Shown: positions 25,028 through 34,624, counted from the first letter of the stretch. The stretch: 64,000 bases of DNA from Alteribacter aurantiacus DSM 18675 (GCF_000429705.1 NZ_KE386941.1:1660530-1724529); one strand, 5' to 3'. Made by a program: numbers and translations. Notes: generated by a model from the letters alone, not told the origin.

Positions 25028-25264
25028 ATGTATCATCTCCTTCACTATAATCTTAATCCCATCATACCACATCCACCATTCATTTGAAAAAGATCCTGCT
25101 GTGTATCCCCACATGATAACCCTCACTAAAATAGCTTGTGCTCCTTCTCAGTATCAACCACAATATTCCACATTCAACTCGAGTGTTATTGTTATAAAAA
25201 TCGGGAATGGTCTGATATATTGATTATACAAATGTTATACAACTCACGAAAAGGTGGACGCGCA

Positions 25265-28200
25265 ATGTTTAATTCTGTTATTAAGAAGCCAAAGATTACT
25301 TTACTATTTTTACTATTAGTGACCATTATCGGTGCCATTACGTTCACTCAGCTTCCCCAGCGGGAAATCCCTGAAGTGACGTTCGATATTGGGACCATTT
25401 CCACGCCTTACCCTGGAGCTTCTCCTGAGGAAGTAGAGCGTCGGGTAACGAACCCGTTGGAAGAAGAACTTTTAAACATTGATGGAATCGCTGACATATC
25501 GTCCGTTTCCACATCCGGTTTCTCGAACATCATCGTGGAAATCTCGGAACAAGCCGATCGAAGCCAAGTTTTTTCAACGATTCAGCAAACCGTATCTGAT
25601 GTGAGCTCTTCTTTTCCTGAACAAGTTCAAGAGCCAGATGTGAGCGAAGAAGTTCAGCTTGGCGCCCTATCATCGTATCACCTCTTAAGTGATGACCGGG
25701 AAAACATATATGAAGTAAATGGACTTATTGATGAATGGGAGCAAGAAATCCAAAGCATTCCTGGTGTACAAGGAACGCTTGTAAAAGGGGTCCCGTCTGA
25801 AGAGGTCGTCATCGACATCGACTTTGATGCCCTTTTTGAGGAAGGTCTTCAAATGCCAGATGTGATTTCTGCTTTGGATGAAGAATTAAATACCGCTCCC
25901 CTTGGGATAGAGCGGGTTGATGACGAAAATGTACAGCTCGCGCTTCCTAGAACGGAGGAGCTGGATGCCCTTGAGTCTCTCAGTCTTGGGCTGAATATGG
26001 ATGATGAGCCTGTTTATTTATCTGACGTTGGTACGGTATCCCTGGAGCGGGTAGACGAAGAGGATTTGATTACGTATGAAGGGACACCTGCCGCTTCGTT
26101 TACGGTGATTCCTGATGCAGGAGTGGACATTCCAGGTCTGCATGAAACGGTAGACGAGCGAATGGAAATGCTCGCAGCAGATCTCCCGACTAACGTGGAG
26201 TTGGATTTGTTTTATACACAGAACACGATTGTCCAAGAAATTTTCGGCGATTTGGCTGTCTCGTTTTTGTTTGCCATTTTAGCCGTTATCATTGTGACTC
26301 TTCTTGGGTTGAATGTATCATCGGCGGTCATTGTATCACTGGCCATTCCAGTTTCGATCTTAATCGGACTCGTGCCACTGCCCTTTTTAAACGTTGACTT
26401 GAATCAAATCTCTATAATCGGAATTATTATTGCCCTTGGTATTCTCGTCGACGATGCCATTGTTGTGGGTGACAATATTCAAAGAAAGTACCAAGAAGGC
26501 TTGTCACCTCTTGAGGGAGCCCTTGAAGGAAGCAAGGAAGTGCGTGTATCCATTATCACGTCAACCCTTGCGATTGTGTTTACGTTCCTTCCACTTGTCT
26601 TTATTACTGGAGCGAACGGAGACTTCATTCGTGCCTTGCCAAGTGTTCTCATTACGACGATTATTGCGTCGACGATTATCGCTTTGTCTCTCGTACCAAT
26701 TTACTTAATTTGGTTACAGCGACGAAAAGTCCGTAAACAAGGAACAACAGGTATAGAGCAACCGGGTGTTAAAGTGGGGCTCCTCGGTAAGCAAATCGAC
26801 CGCCTTGCCGATTGGTACAGTAACACCCTCCTAAGACGGGTTGTTAAGCACCCTGTAAAAGTCGGTCTTGCCGGACTTGTCTTTTGTATTTTGTGTTACG
26901 GTCTCATCCCGTTTATCCCGGTCGTGTTTTTCCCGAGTGCGGATCGACCTGAAGTAACGGTAGAGGTGCGCATGCCTGCGGGGACACCGATTGAAGAAAC
27001 AGAAAATGTATTATTTGATATGGAAGAATTCATCACCTCAGAAGATCAAAACGTCATTGAAACAGCTGTTTATACCGGTTCAGGTCTTCCACCGTTGTTT
27101 GGAGAGGGAATGAACAATACCGGTGAAGAAACCGGTCAGGTCCTTCTTCGAGTCGATCGGGAGTTGCAAAGTGCTGAGGCAACGATTGATCGTTGGAGTG
27201 ATACGCTTCAAGAGGCATACCCTGATGCTGTAATCGAACTGTCTTCCATTGAAGCAGGACCTCCTGTAGGGGCACCGATTGCAATTAAAATTCAGGGTCC
27301 CGAAATGGATGAATTGAAGACGTTACGAGACGACTTACAAGATTTCATCCGCTCCACTCCAGATAGCGGTAATGTTGTAGACGATCTCGGTGACGACCGT
27401 CCGACACTACTATACGAACCGAACAGAGACGTGATGGAGGAAAATGGCATTACGTTGAACCAAATTAGCGAACAAATTGGTCTTGCCACAGACGGCATTC
27501 CTGTTGGAACGTTTGATGATGGGCTAAACACCTATGATATGCAGCTGATCGTCAATGGAGATCAAGAAGAGCTTGTTCTTGAAGATTTTGAAATTCCAAG
27601 CCAAGTTTCGGGTGAAGGAGGAATGCCGGAATTTATTGGTCTGGATGAGCTCGTCACAGAAACGAGAACGGAACAGACACCTCTTATTGCGAGGGAAAAT
27701 GGCGATCGCACGATTACGGTCCGCGTGTTTCCTGGTGAAGCCGATCAACAGGAGCTGGAAAGTGAGATTGAGTCGTATGTTGCTGATGTGACAACATCTG
27801 GTGACTTTGATAACGACTATACGATTTCAATTGGTGGTGAAACGGAAGATCGCTCTGATTTCTTCGTTGAACTGGCCATGTTGTTTATCGTCGTTGTGTT
27901 CTTGATTTACATTGTGATGGCGATTCAATTCTATTCCCTTGTGATGCCGCTACTTGTGATGAGTACCGTGTTCTTGGCGATCACAGGAGCCATTATCGGC
28001 TTGTTCATTACGCAAACGGGACTAGGATTTATGGCCATGATGGGGATCGTTTCTCTTTCCGGAATCGTTGTTCGAAATTCGATTGTCCTGATCGAGTTTA
28101 TTGAACAGCGACGTCGTGAAGGAATGGCTCTTGAGGATGCGGTTGTCAATGCGGGTAACGTCCGATTAAGACCGATTTTACTCACGGCGATTACGGCGAT

Positions 28201-28375
28201 TGCAGCACTGTTGCCGGTTGCCTTTAGTGGAGATGTGTTGTTTGTTCCACTGGCGATTTCGATCATTTCCGGGCTGTTGTTCTCTGCCGTGTTTACCGTA
28301 ATTCTCGTACCTGCTTTCTATACAGCACTTAAACGTAAATCAGCTAGAAGAGAAGAAGAAAAAACCACAACGTAA
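25265..28375 (+). CDS. RND-family efflux permease (SwrC/AcrB-like)
   Basis: A 1036-residue proton-driven exporter of the HAE/AcrB type with 12 membrane helices and two large extracytoplasmic loops. Typical segments: IKKPKITLLFLLLVTIIG, TPYPGASPEEVERRVTNPLEE, the transmembrane motif GILVDDAIVVGDNIQRKYQEG with the paired Asp residues, and SLSGIVVRNSIVLIEFIEQRR in the second half. B. subtilis SwrC is the nearest known example, exporting surfactin and other amphiphiles. No membrane fusion protein gene is adjacent. ATG 25265 follows AAAGGTGG. It has its own terminator. Substrate unknown. Confidence 0.9.
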   Translation: MFNSVIKKPKITLLFLLLVTIIGAITFTQLPQREIPEVTFDIGTISTPYPGASPEEVERRVTNPLEEELLNIDGIADISSVSTSGFSNIIVEISEQADRSQVFSTIQQTVSDVSSSFPEQVQEPDVSEEVQLGALSSYHLLSDDRENIYEVNGLIDEWEQEIQSIPGVQGTLVKGVPSEEVVIDIDFDALFEEGLQMPDVISALDEELNTAPLGIERVDDENVQLALPRTEELDALESLSLGLNMDDEPVYLSDVGTVSLERVDEEDLITYEGTPAASFTVIPDAGVDIPGLHETVDERMEMLAADLPTNVELDLFYTQNTIVQEIFGDLAVSFLFAILAVIIVTLLGLNVSSAVIVSLAIPVSILIGLVPLPFLNVDLNQISIIGIIIALGILVDDAIVVGDNIQRKYQEGLSPLEGALEGSKEVRVSIITSTLAIVFTFLPLVFITGANGDFIRALPSVLITTIIASTIIALSLVPIYLIWLQRRKVRKQGTTGIEQPGVKVGLLGKQIDRLADWYSNTLLRRVVKHPVKVGLAGLVFCILCYGLIPFIPVVFFPSADRPEVTVEVRMPAGTPIEETENVLFDMEEFITSEDQNVIETAVYTGSGLPPLFGEGMNNTGEETGQVLLRVDRELQSAEATIDRWSDTLQEAYPDAVIELSSIEAGPPVGAPIAIKIQGPEMDELKTLRDDLQDFIRSTPDSGNVVDDLGDDRPTLLYEPNRDVMEENGITLNQISEQIGLATDGIPVGTFDDGLNTYDMQLIVNGDQEELVLEDFEIPSQVSGEGGMPEFIGLDELVTETRTEQTPLIARENGDRTITVRVFPGEADQQELESEIESYVADVTTSGDFDNDYTISIGGETEDRSDFFVELAMLFIVVVFLIYIVMAIQFYSLVMPLLVMSTVFLAITGAIIGLFITQTGLGFMAMMGIVSLSGIVVRNSIVLIEFIEQRRREGMALEDAVVNAGNVRLRPILLTAITAIAALLPVAFSGDVLFVPLAISIISGLLFSAVFTVILVPAFYTALKRKSARREEEKTTT

Positions 28376-28378
28376 ACA

Positions 28379-28411
28379 AAACCGCCCCTGATCGTTCGGG
28401 GGCGGTTTTTG
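28379..28411 (+). terminator. Terminator after the RND gene
   Basis: ACCGCCCC pairs with GGGGCGGT, followed by TTTTT. Confidence 0.9.
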
Positions 28412-28418
28412 TGTGCCA

Positions 28419-30080
28419 TTAAGTTTTTATTTTCGTCATTTCATAACAAATGGTTAAAAAACGAAGGCCGAATACGGTCATCGTATGAGTGGCTTGGAGG
28501 CGCCCATCTTCTTCTCTCACATGAAACACTTCATTTAACGGAAGCTTTACAGTTATGTTTTTTAATGTAAAGTAAATCCCTTCGTCACCAAGGACCCCGT
28601 TGTTCTTTTTACTTGTTAAATAGAGGCCGTCGTTGTGATCATTGTCAGGCCTTAACACACCGGTCATCACACCTTTAGGGAAAGGAAGAGCGATGTTCAT
28701 GTAGGTGACATGGCGGCTTTTATGGGACGAGTAAAACGCTGAGAATATGGGATCGTTCGTTTCTTTATTGTAGCGAATCCATGCTCGTACATCCGGTCGT
28801 TCATCTTTCTTTTCGTCAATGGCGAGGATATCGCCCTCCATCGTTGCGTGACCTGTTGGTGGAAGATTGATTTGACCCATGCGGGTTGTAACGGGTCTTA
28901 CGAGTGCGCTCATCCACTTCCACCGCCACTGAACGTTCGAGGATAAGGTGTAGGTGGTTGTGTGAACGTAAAAGTCTTTGACACTACTAGATACTCGGGA
29001 CGGTGAAAAGCCGTTCCTTTCATATGCCTCCCAATTAGCGAGGAGGCCCTCTGCTTTTTTACCCACAGCCGTCCAATGGTGGTTCGTTGCTACGTTCGGG
29101 CCAACATATCCTTTGGCTCGAAGATGGCTGATGGGAAAGGCTTGTTCGTCATACCTAGGCCTTGGTTTTACAAGAAGCCACGCGGTGGTGCCGAGAACGG
29201 AAAACACAAAGGCGTTCACAGCGCCATGATAGCGAAGCATCTCTCCGGTGGGCACAAGTTGGATGTTCAGATGAATCGCGGCTCCGTGCAGCGTGGTGTA
29301 ACTCATGGTGAATAAGAGAGAGGCTGTTGCCACAGCGGCAAGAAGCCCGGCTAAGCCACCGATCCTAACTGTATTAAGGAGCACCCATATGCAGAGCCAA
29401 AAAATGAATACGACGTAAAATACGACCATAACAAATTCAAGAGGTGGTCCTTGAGCTATCCCGATCGCCACCAAGGGCGATCCGATGATTAAACCTAGAG
29501 CTAACACTGTAAAGCTCATCATTGAAGGGGTTGTAAGCTGTTTTTGATTCACATACCACCTGCCGAAAAGCCCTGCAAACAAGGGAAGGATGAAGGCGGA
29601 ATAATGGTAGTGAATCGCTGTTAGGTCGACTGTCATGGTTGAATAGGGCATCCAGTCCGCTGCACCGGCCCTTGCGAGAACGAACCAAATGCCTCCTGCG
29701 AACAAGAACATCTGCCCTGCATCCATGACGGCTTCTTCTGGGGCACTGACTCCCTTGCGAATAAGGTGAAGCCCTCCGTTTATTGCCACTAGTAACGTAA
29801 AAAACGCCCACACCACGGCAAGAAGCGCGGCCCACATCCCGATTTCTATGGACAGTGCTATCATCGCTACGAAGGCAAAGGGGTAGGAATACCGGGCTAA
29901 GAAGAAGGTGCGTTGTCGATGCAGAGACTTTGGATTGTCTGTTGCTGCAAGGCACAATAAACTAGGGACAAGGACGAAAAAAGCAAGTACCAATGCGAGA
30001 TCAATGATGGGTGGTCCGGTGAAAATGGCCCAAACCACACCGGTTCCAAGCCCAAGTAGAATATTTTGTTTAGTGGTCAT
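28419..30080 (-). CDS. yndJ: YndJ-like membrane protein
   Basis: A 553-residue protein: about ten membrane helices in residues 7-320, then a soluble C-terminal domain of about 230 residues rich in beta strands. It resembles B. subtilis YndJ in size, layout and gene order (yndG-yndH-yndJ). Function unknown. The start at 30080 (MTTKQNILLG) follows AAGGA; it overlaps the end of the preceding gene by 11 bases, so the three genes are coupled. The interval histidines (AIHYHYSAFILPL, RYHGAVNAFVFS) are conserved-looking and could bind a cofactor or metal. Confidence 0.75.
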   Translation of the reverse strand: MTTKQNILLGLGTGVVWAIFTGPPIIDLALVLAFFVLVPSLLCLAATDNPKSLHRQRTFFLARYSYPFAFVAMIALSIEIGMWAALLAVVWAFFTLLVAINGGLHLIRKGVSAPEEAVMDAGQMFLFAGGIWFVLARAGAADWMPYSTMTVDLTAIHYHYSAFILPLFAGLFGRWYVNQKQLTTPSMMSFTVLALGLIIGSPLVAIGIAQGPPLEFVMVVFYVVFIFWLCIWVLLNTVRIGGLAGLLAAVATASLLFTMSYTTLHGAAIHLNIQLVPTGEMLRYHGAVNAFVFSVLGTTAWLLVKPRPRYDEQAFPISHLRAKGYVGPNVATNHHWTAVGKKAEGLLANWEAYERNGFSPSRVSSSVKDFYVHTTTYTLSSNVQWRWKWMSALVRPVTTRMGQINLPPTGHATMEGDILAIDEKKDERPDVRAWIRYNKETNDPIFSAFYSSHKSRHVTYMNIALPFPKGVMTGVLRPDNDHNDGLYLTSKKNNGVLGDEGIYFTLKNITVKLPLNEVFHVREEDGRLQATHTMTVFGLRFLTICYEMTKIKT

Positions 30081-30711
30081 TGGCAGTCCTTCTCTCTTTG
30101 TAAGTGGTATGGGCATAGCCTTCATAGGAGATGAGCCGGCCGAACAACCGGCTTTTCACGTCGACCTGCACATGAAAGGCTTGTTCTTTTTCATCATAAT
30201 GTTCGTTTACAATTACTTGTGGTGCGAGGATTTGTGGGAGGAGCACTTTCCAGCTACCAACATTCAGCCACGTTTGGTCTGAAACGATTCTAAGTCCCCT
30301 GTCTTCGCTTACAGTCATGCGAAGAGAAGAGGTTATTCTGCCTGAAATGCCGAGGTCATCCATGATCACCCGCCGGGACGGGTCCGCGTACATCACGGCG
30401 TCAAAGGCACGGGTGCAATTTTGAAAGTGGAACCGCCGGGTCCATGCGACTCGATCGATCCCCTTCTCGTCTTGATATGCTTTTGTGACGATAGAAAAAG
30501 GAACTCGTTCTCCTCTTTCCGGAAAAAAGAGGTGGTCCTTTGCTCCAAGGTGCCAAAGGGGGCGCTGCCATCCTTTACCTCCGGTGATGGTAAGGTAACC
30601 TTTCCCGGTTGCCTGAAAGGCGCCTTTTAATTGCAGGCCGAATTTCTTTTTCATTTCAGGGTGAAGCTGATCAAAGGCTTCACCCAACACTTTCTCATAA
30701 ATGCCGGTCAT
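30070..30711 (-). CDS. yndH: DUF4166 protein (YndH-like)
   Basis: A 213-residue soluble protein of the DUF4166 type: GIYEKVLGEAFDQLHPEMKK, FQATGKGYLTITGG, and WTRRFHFQNCTRAFDAVMY are typical. The fold is probably a lipid- or small-molecule-binding beta-cup. In other bacteria DUF4166 is sometimes fused to saccharopine-dehydrogenase-like domains. ATG 30711 with AGGAGG 8 bases upstream; it overlaps yndG by ATGA (30708-30711). Middle gene of the yndG-yndH-yndJ operon. Function unknown. Confidence 0.75.
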   Translation of the reverse strand: MTGIYEKVLGEAFDQLHPEMKKKFGLQLKGAFQATGKGYLTITGGKGWQRPLWHLGAKDHLFFPERGERVPFSIVTKAYQDEKGIDRVAWTRRFHFQNCTRAFDAVMYADPSRRVIMDDLGISGRITSSLRMTVSEDRGLRIVSDQTWLNVGSWKVLLPQILAPQVIVNEHYDEKEQAFHVQVDVKSRLFGRLISYEGYAHTTYKERRTANDH

Positions 30712-31619
30712 TTCCGCTTCCTCCTGCATCGCCTTGCCAGCGGTAAATCGTTGACATTCATTGCTCCAATCATGCCAAGGGCAATCACCGCCACGTTTAG
30801 GGTAGCCGGATTAAAGGGGAGGGTAAACACGTCCGGTTGCACAAACATTGGGCCAAGACCGAGTAGAAAAACCGCTACAGACGATCCGGCAAACAACCAT
30901 TTCTTATTGATTGGCATTAAAAAAAGAAGTCCAATCGCACATTGAATCAATCCGATCAATCGGACAACAACCTGTTCTGCACCTGAAAAAAGACCGCTAG
31001 CCATGACCATGGCTACTTCACCGGTCTCAGGAAACAGGAGCTTCGGTACAAGTCCTTGGTATAGCCACACAAATGCCAAAGCAAAACAAAGGATCACGTG
31101 GATGAGTGATCTTCTTAGGGAATCCTCAGGGGTAATGCCTTTCTCAAGCCATAGTCTGAGTGAATCAAAGCTCCAGCTCGTTGCCCATCCAATCATCGGT
31201 CTAAAAACCAACTTGTCTACGAATTTGCCAAAAGAGCCCCACCTTGTTTTGTAATCGTATTGGGTTAAAAACGTAATCCGACCTGCTTCTTCTTGTTTGT
31301 ACTTCCAATAGCCGCTGCCTTCTTTAATCAACGAAAGTGGCTGCCCACTGAAAAAGCCGAGTGACGATGTCCGATCTCCGGAATCGGTGGTTCTTTCACC
31401 TTTGCTCACGCCTGTCCCTTTAATTCCGAGTCCGAATCCGATTTTCGTTTCATATGTAAAGTGCTGCGGATCGTCCTCATGTTCTTTTTCTAAGTAATGA
31501 ATCTTTGAAAACCGCAAGTCCCACCGCTCGTGCAAGTGGGGCTTTTGGGTGTAGTCCCATAGGTGATCCATCTGTGTATGTATGTTTGTTTCTACGTAGA
31601 TTGGTTTTTGTTTCTTCAA
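30708..31619 (-). CDS. yndG: SRPBCC plus DoxX-like membrane protein (YndG-like)
   Basis: A 303-residue fusion: an N-terminal SRPBCC/polyketide-cyclase-like domain (about 1-150; YVETNIHTQMDHLWDYTQKP, HERWDLRFSKIHYLEKE) and a C-terminal four-helix DoxX-like membrane domain (about 170-290). Start codon TTG at 31619 with AGGAG upstream. First gene of the operon with yndH and yndJ. The first domain could bind a hydrophobic ligand and the second keep it at the membrane; this is inference. B. subtilis YndG has similar context. Confidence 0.72.
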   Translation of the reverse strand: MKKQKPIYVETNIHTQMDHLWDYTQKPHLHERWDLRFSKIHYLEKEHEDDPQHFTYETKIGFGLGIKGTGVSKGERTTDSGDRTSSLGFFSGQPLSLIKEGSGYWKYKQEEAGRITFLTQYDYKTRWGSFGKFVDKLVFRPMIGWATSWSFDSLRLWLEKGITPEDSLRRSLIHVILCFALAFVWLYQGLVPKLLFPETGEVAMVMASGLFSGAEQVVVRLIGLIQCAIGLLFLMPINKKWLFAGSSVAVFLLGLGPMFVQPDVFTLPFNPATLNVAVIALGMIGAMNVNDLPLARRCRRKRK

Positions 31620-31860
31620 CCTCTCACCTCTCCTTTCTCTATAAATTGGAAAGATGGTTCAACTATAGCATAGTGCAGGGAAAAAGACTCGAGGCTAAAA
31701 CAAAAGTGTTATAACCACCACGAACAAATACGATGCATTCGAAATAAACCTCTACTGATATATACTTCATTATGGTCGTACAATGTTCGAATCCTTATAT
31801 AAGGCTATTTGCGTAACGGTTGTGGCTTTTTTAATGTAATTCTTCATCGCTAGAATTCTG

Positions 31861-31980
31861 GTTGAAGCAAACGGGCCCTTCGCTTTCCGTGGCGGTGCTA
31901 GCAAGCCTCCTCGGGCTACGCCCTGTGGGGTCTTGCATTGCCCCCACTGCCACAGGAGTCTTGGGCCCTTCTGCTTCAAC
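31861..31980. mobile_element. 120-bp element with GTTGAAGCA...GGGCCC inverted ends
   Basis: Ends 31861-31878 and 31963-31980 are 18-bp inverted repeats with two mismatches (GTTGAAGCA then GGGCCC). The body has CTTCGCTTTCCGTGG, GCCTCCTCGGGC and CCACAGGAGTCTT, words of the same non-coding repeat type as 18752-18900. The rest of the 458-base gap 31620-32077 shows no gene. Confidence 0.65.
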
Positions 31981-32077
31981 TTTTCTTGTAGAAAAGCAAC
32001 AATTCTTCCTAAAACAGTGTTATATAAAACATTTCAATCTGTCCCATCCTCAATCGATAATAAATGGAACTTCCAAC

Positions 32078-33556
32078 CTAAAACGTGCTTAGTCCGCTCC
32101 ACTCTTGGAAGCGATAAAGAAAACGGGTGGTGGTCGACTCGTCCGCGAACTCTTCGTATCCAATTGTAAATTGAGCCTCTTCGTTCATCCAGATGGTATC
32201 AAAATAGGTCTTTACGTCTTGCATCACGTCAGCGTCGCGATTGGCTACAACTTTTACATTCGTTTCTAAATTCAGGTCACCGAGATTACGTTTTGTGAAA
32301 TTCGACGAACCTCCGATGACGATCGATTCCTCTTGGCGTTCCACATGCACCAACTTCGTGTGGAATTGTTCTCCTTGAGTGTTATACCATTTTACTTCGA
32401 GCCTTCCTGCTGAGTCGTGCACAAGCTCTGATGCCACCGGGCGATTCGGAACGCCGTTCTTTTCCCGTCCAAAAGCGTCTTTATTGGCATCCAAGATTAC
32501 ACGAACATGAGCCCCTCTCTCGGACGCCTCTTTTAGCCCTTCAATTACGAGGCGATCAGATAAATAAAACGCGCCTAAATAAACGGTGTCTCCTTCTTCT
32601 GTCAAAGCCAACTCCTCAATAAGGGTTTCCCTTATCTTCCCCTCCGTTATAAGCTGGACGCGAGTATCACTAGAGCTGGCATTCATTGCTTCTTCACTGA
32701 TAACGACTCTTTCAAACCACTGCTCATCCGCACCACTCATCAACGCCACCGCTTTTTCCGACTCCACGAGATCCTTAAGGACTACTCCTTTTAGGGTAAA
32801 GGCTATGTTGGAATGATGAGCACTGGCATCATGTGGGTTGGCTGATGTGACCAATCCTTCCTTTTCCGTTACAAGAACCTTTCGGTGGTTCGCTTTGAAG
32901 TTTAAAAGACTTAAATAAGAACGAACGGTTCCATCAGGCGAATCAGGGCTGAACGGGTTCGGTAACCACCCACTGTCTTCTGAGTTTCCGAGCCATTCAA
33001 TGCCTGCTCGCCACACGCCGGAAAAGGCCGGATTCGAATCTCTTAGCTCAGACAAATCGGTCATCACCAAACGAATTCCGGCTGCTTCTAATGATTTTAG
33101 ACTTTCAGGATAATAGGAGCCATAAAAGGTATTGATCGGGTCCGTAATCACGATGATTTCCATGTTTGGATCGGTCTCTTTTTTTTCGATCAACATGTCT
33201 ACTAGATCCCCTGAGACATTCGGATATTCCGTTGACCTTTCGTATTCATCGTTGAATAAAAACATATCCAACAATACGAATTCCTCCGCTTCTTCAATCA
33301 TATCGTGTACTTGCTCAAAAATGCCGTGTTCATACACCGTTTCTCCATCGGCACCCGGGTACGTCATGTCAGTCAAAAATTCAACTTCACCTTCATGGAG
33401 CTCTCCAGCAAAGGAAAGGCCTTTCGGTAGCGGCTTATTCGCTCCATACACACTCGTTAAGATTAAAAACAACATGACTAAAGCGAGAAACGCCGTTGCT
33501 ATTCTTTTTTTGGTCCAGCGGGTTCTTTGTTTTTTACCCATAACTACTACACTCAT
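32078..33556 (-). CDS. Membrane-anchored phospholipase D-like protein, paralogue 2
   Basis: A 492-residue paralogue of the protein at 474-1913, with the same layout: basic N-terminus, one membrane helix (about 18-36), and two phospholipase D-like halves. The motifs are H224-x-K226 with Glu231 and TSANP, and H399-x-K401 with Glu406 and GGSSNFTKRN. In both halves the canonical HKD aspartate is Glu. Shared segments include IDMFLFND/LDMFLFND, SGLWR/SGVWR, GWLPN, AFYLSDR and KWYNT/RWYNT. The ATG at 33556 follows GGAGA. Single gene on the minus strand. Substrate unknown; phospholipid or teichoic-type phosphodiesters are possible. Confidence 0.8.
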   Translation of the reverse strand: MSVVVMGKKQRTRWTKKRIATAFLALVMLFLILTSVYGANKPLPKGLSFAGELHEGEVEFLTDMTYPGADGETVYEHGIFEQVHDMIEEAEEFVLLDMFLFNDEYERSTEYPNVSGDLVDMLIEKKETDPNMEIIVITDPINTFYGSYYPESLKSLEAAGIRLVMTDLSELRDSNPAFSGVWRAGIEWLGNSEDSGWLPNPFSPDSPDGTVRSYLSLLNFKANHRKVLVTEKEGLVTSANPHDASAHHSNIAFTLKGVVLKDLVESEKAVALMSGADEQWFERVVISEEAMNASSSDTRVQLITEGKIRETLIEELALTEEGDTVYLGAFYLSDRLVIEGLKEASERGAHVRVILDANKDAFGREKNGVPNRPVASELVHDSAGRLEVKWYNTQGEQFHTKLVHVERQEESIVIGGSSNFTKRNLGDLNLETNVKVVANRDADVMQDVKTYFDTIWMNEEAQFTIGYEEFADESTTTRFLYRFQEWSGLSTF

Positions 33557-33651
33557 CGGTTCTCCACTCCCTCTGCAAAATCAAGGTACAATCAGCTAAA
33601 TTTTACCACACATCACATGAAATATATGTAAAATTCAGATAAAGAATAACC

Positions 33652-33674
33652 GCTCCCAAAATGAAAGCGGCCTT
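33652..33674 (-). terminator. Weak terminator
   Basis: GCCGCTTTC and GGGAGCGGT pair imperfectly behind the stop of the 33681-34226 gene; only a short T-rich stretch follows. Confidence 0.4.
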
Positions 33675-33680
33675 CTGCGT

Positions 33681-34226
33681 CTATCTCCATACAGATTGAT
33701 ATTTCTTTTTGTATTTCTTGTCTGATTCCAGTTCAATCAATGAGAGAGCGACATCTTTTACTTCGTGGTCGTCCATTTCCATGTATAGCTGATGAAGGCC
33801 GACCACAATATCATACCGAACGAGGGTATGATGCATTTGTTCATCATCTTTAAACCGGTCTTCAAGGTGAGACGTCACGAGATCTCTTTGCTTGTTCCCT
33901 CCAAGTGCCACCTTCCAGATCGCCTGAAGAGAATGCCTTGCCGTGACGGTTTTATCATCCTTCGTCACTTGCCAAAGTGTGGAGAAGTCGTCCAAAATCC
34001 GATCCTCCGGGTCACTGTGCGCTGCGAGTCCTGCTAGGAGTTGAGCCCCTCGAGATCTCCGATGGTTGTCTTTGTCCGTGAGCCAATCAGTAAGCTTATC
34101 CCACATCTCATATGCCCACTCTACCTCCTGGTCCACTTCTTCCTTCAGCTGCAAAAAAGCTTCCATTTGGAAAGCCTTATCTTTTCCTTCTAGCTGCTCA
34201 AACAGCGCCATTGTTTTTTCATCCAT
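33681..34226 (-). CDS. HEAT-like helical protein, 181 aa
   Basis: A soluble, all-helical acidic protein with repeated helical pairs of HEAT/ARM type: EVEWAYEMWDKLTDWLTDKD, HRRSRGAQLLAGLAAHSDPE, KTVTARHSLQAIWKVALGGN, HHTLVRYDIVVGLHQLYMEM. Such proteins usually act as adaptors; some HEAT-like families act on DNA (alkylpurine glycosylases), but no catalytic motif is visible. GAAGGTG lies 6-7 bases before the ATG. Stand-alone gene, no function assigned. Confidence 0.7.
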   Translation of the reverse strand: MDEKTMALFEQLEGKDKAFQMEAFLQLKEEVDQEVEWAYEMWDKLTDWLTDKDNHRRSRGAQLLAGLAAHSDPEDRILDDFSTLWQVTKDDKTVTARHSLQAIWKVALGGNKQRDLVTSHLEDRFKDDEQMHHTLVRYDIVVGLHQLYMEMDDHEVKDVALSLIELESDKKYKKKYQSVWR

Positions 34227-34521
34227 ACAATCACCTTCTATGTATATTTTATAATGCTAATAGCTGACTACTCTTTTACCGTGTCATACAAACGATTCTT
34301 ATCTCATCCCCTGGTGAGTCAAGCCACTCTGGAAACTCTTCTAGGTGCCAAGCCTGACACGTTCAACAGCTTTCAATTCTCACCACTTCACTCTCTTATT
34401 TTATCGGTAAAAGCGTTACCGCGTCACAGTGATTCACTAGATTTTACTCTCCCTTGCTATTCGACAGTGGCTCACCTCCATCCTTCACGTTTTTTTCCAA
34501 GAAGGGAGAAAAGAAAGTCGG

Positions 34522-34624
34522 TTTTAAACAGGTTAGGTTCTGTTTTAAACAAGTTAGGTTCTCTTTTAAACAGGTTTACCTCTGATTTAAACAGGTTAGA
34601 CTCTCACTTAAACAGGTTAGCCCC
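34522..34624. repeat. Phased short-word array C (TTTAAACAGG core, 21 bp period)
   Basis: Five units start at 34522, 34543, 34564, 34585 and 34606, exactly 21 bp apart, each with TTTAAACAGG or a one-base variant followed by TTAG and a CTCT-like spacer. On the minus strand a unit reads AACCTGTTTAAAAGAGAACC. The 657-base gap 34227-34883 shows no convincing gene apart from this array. Confidence 0.9.
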
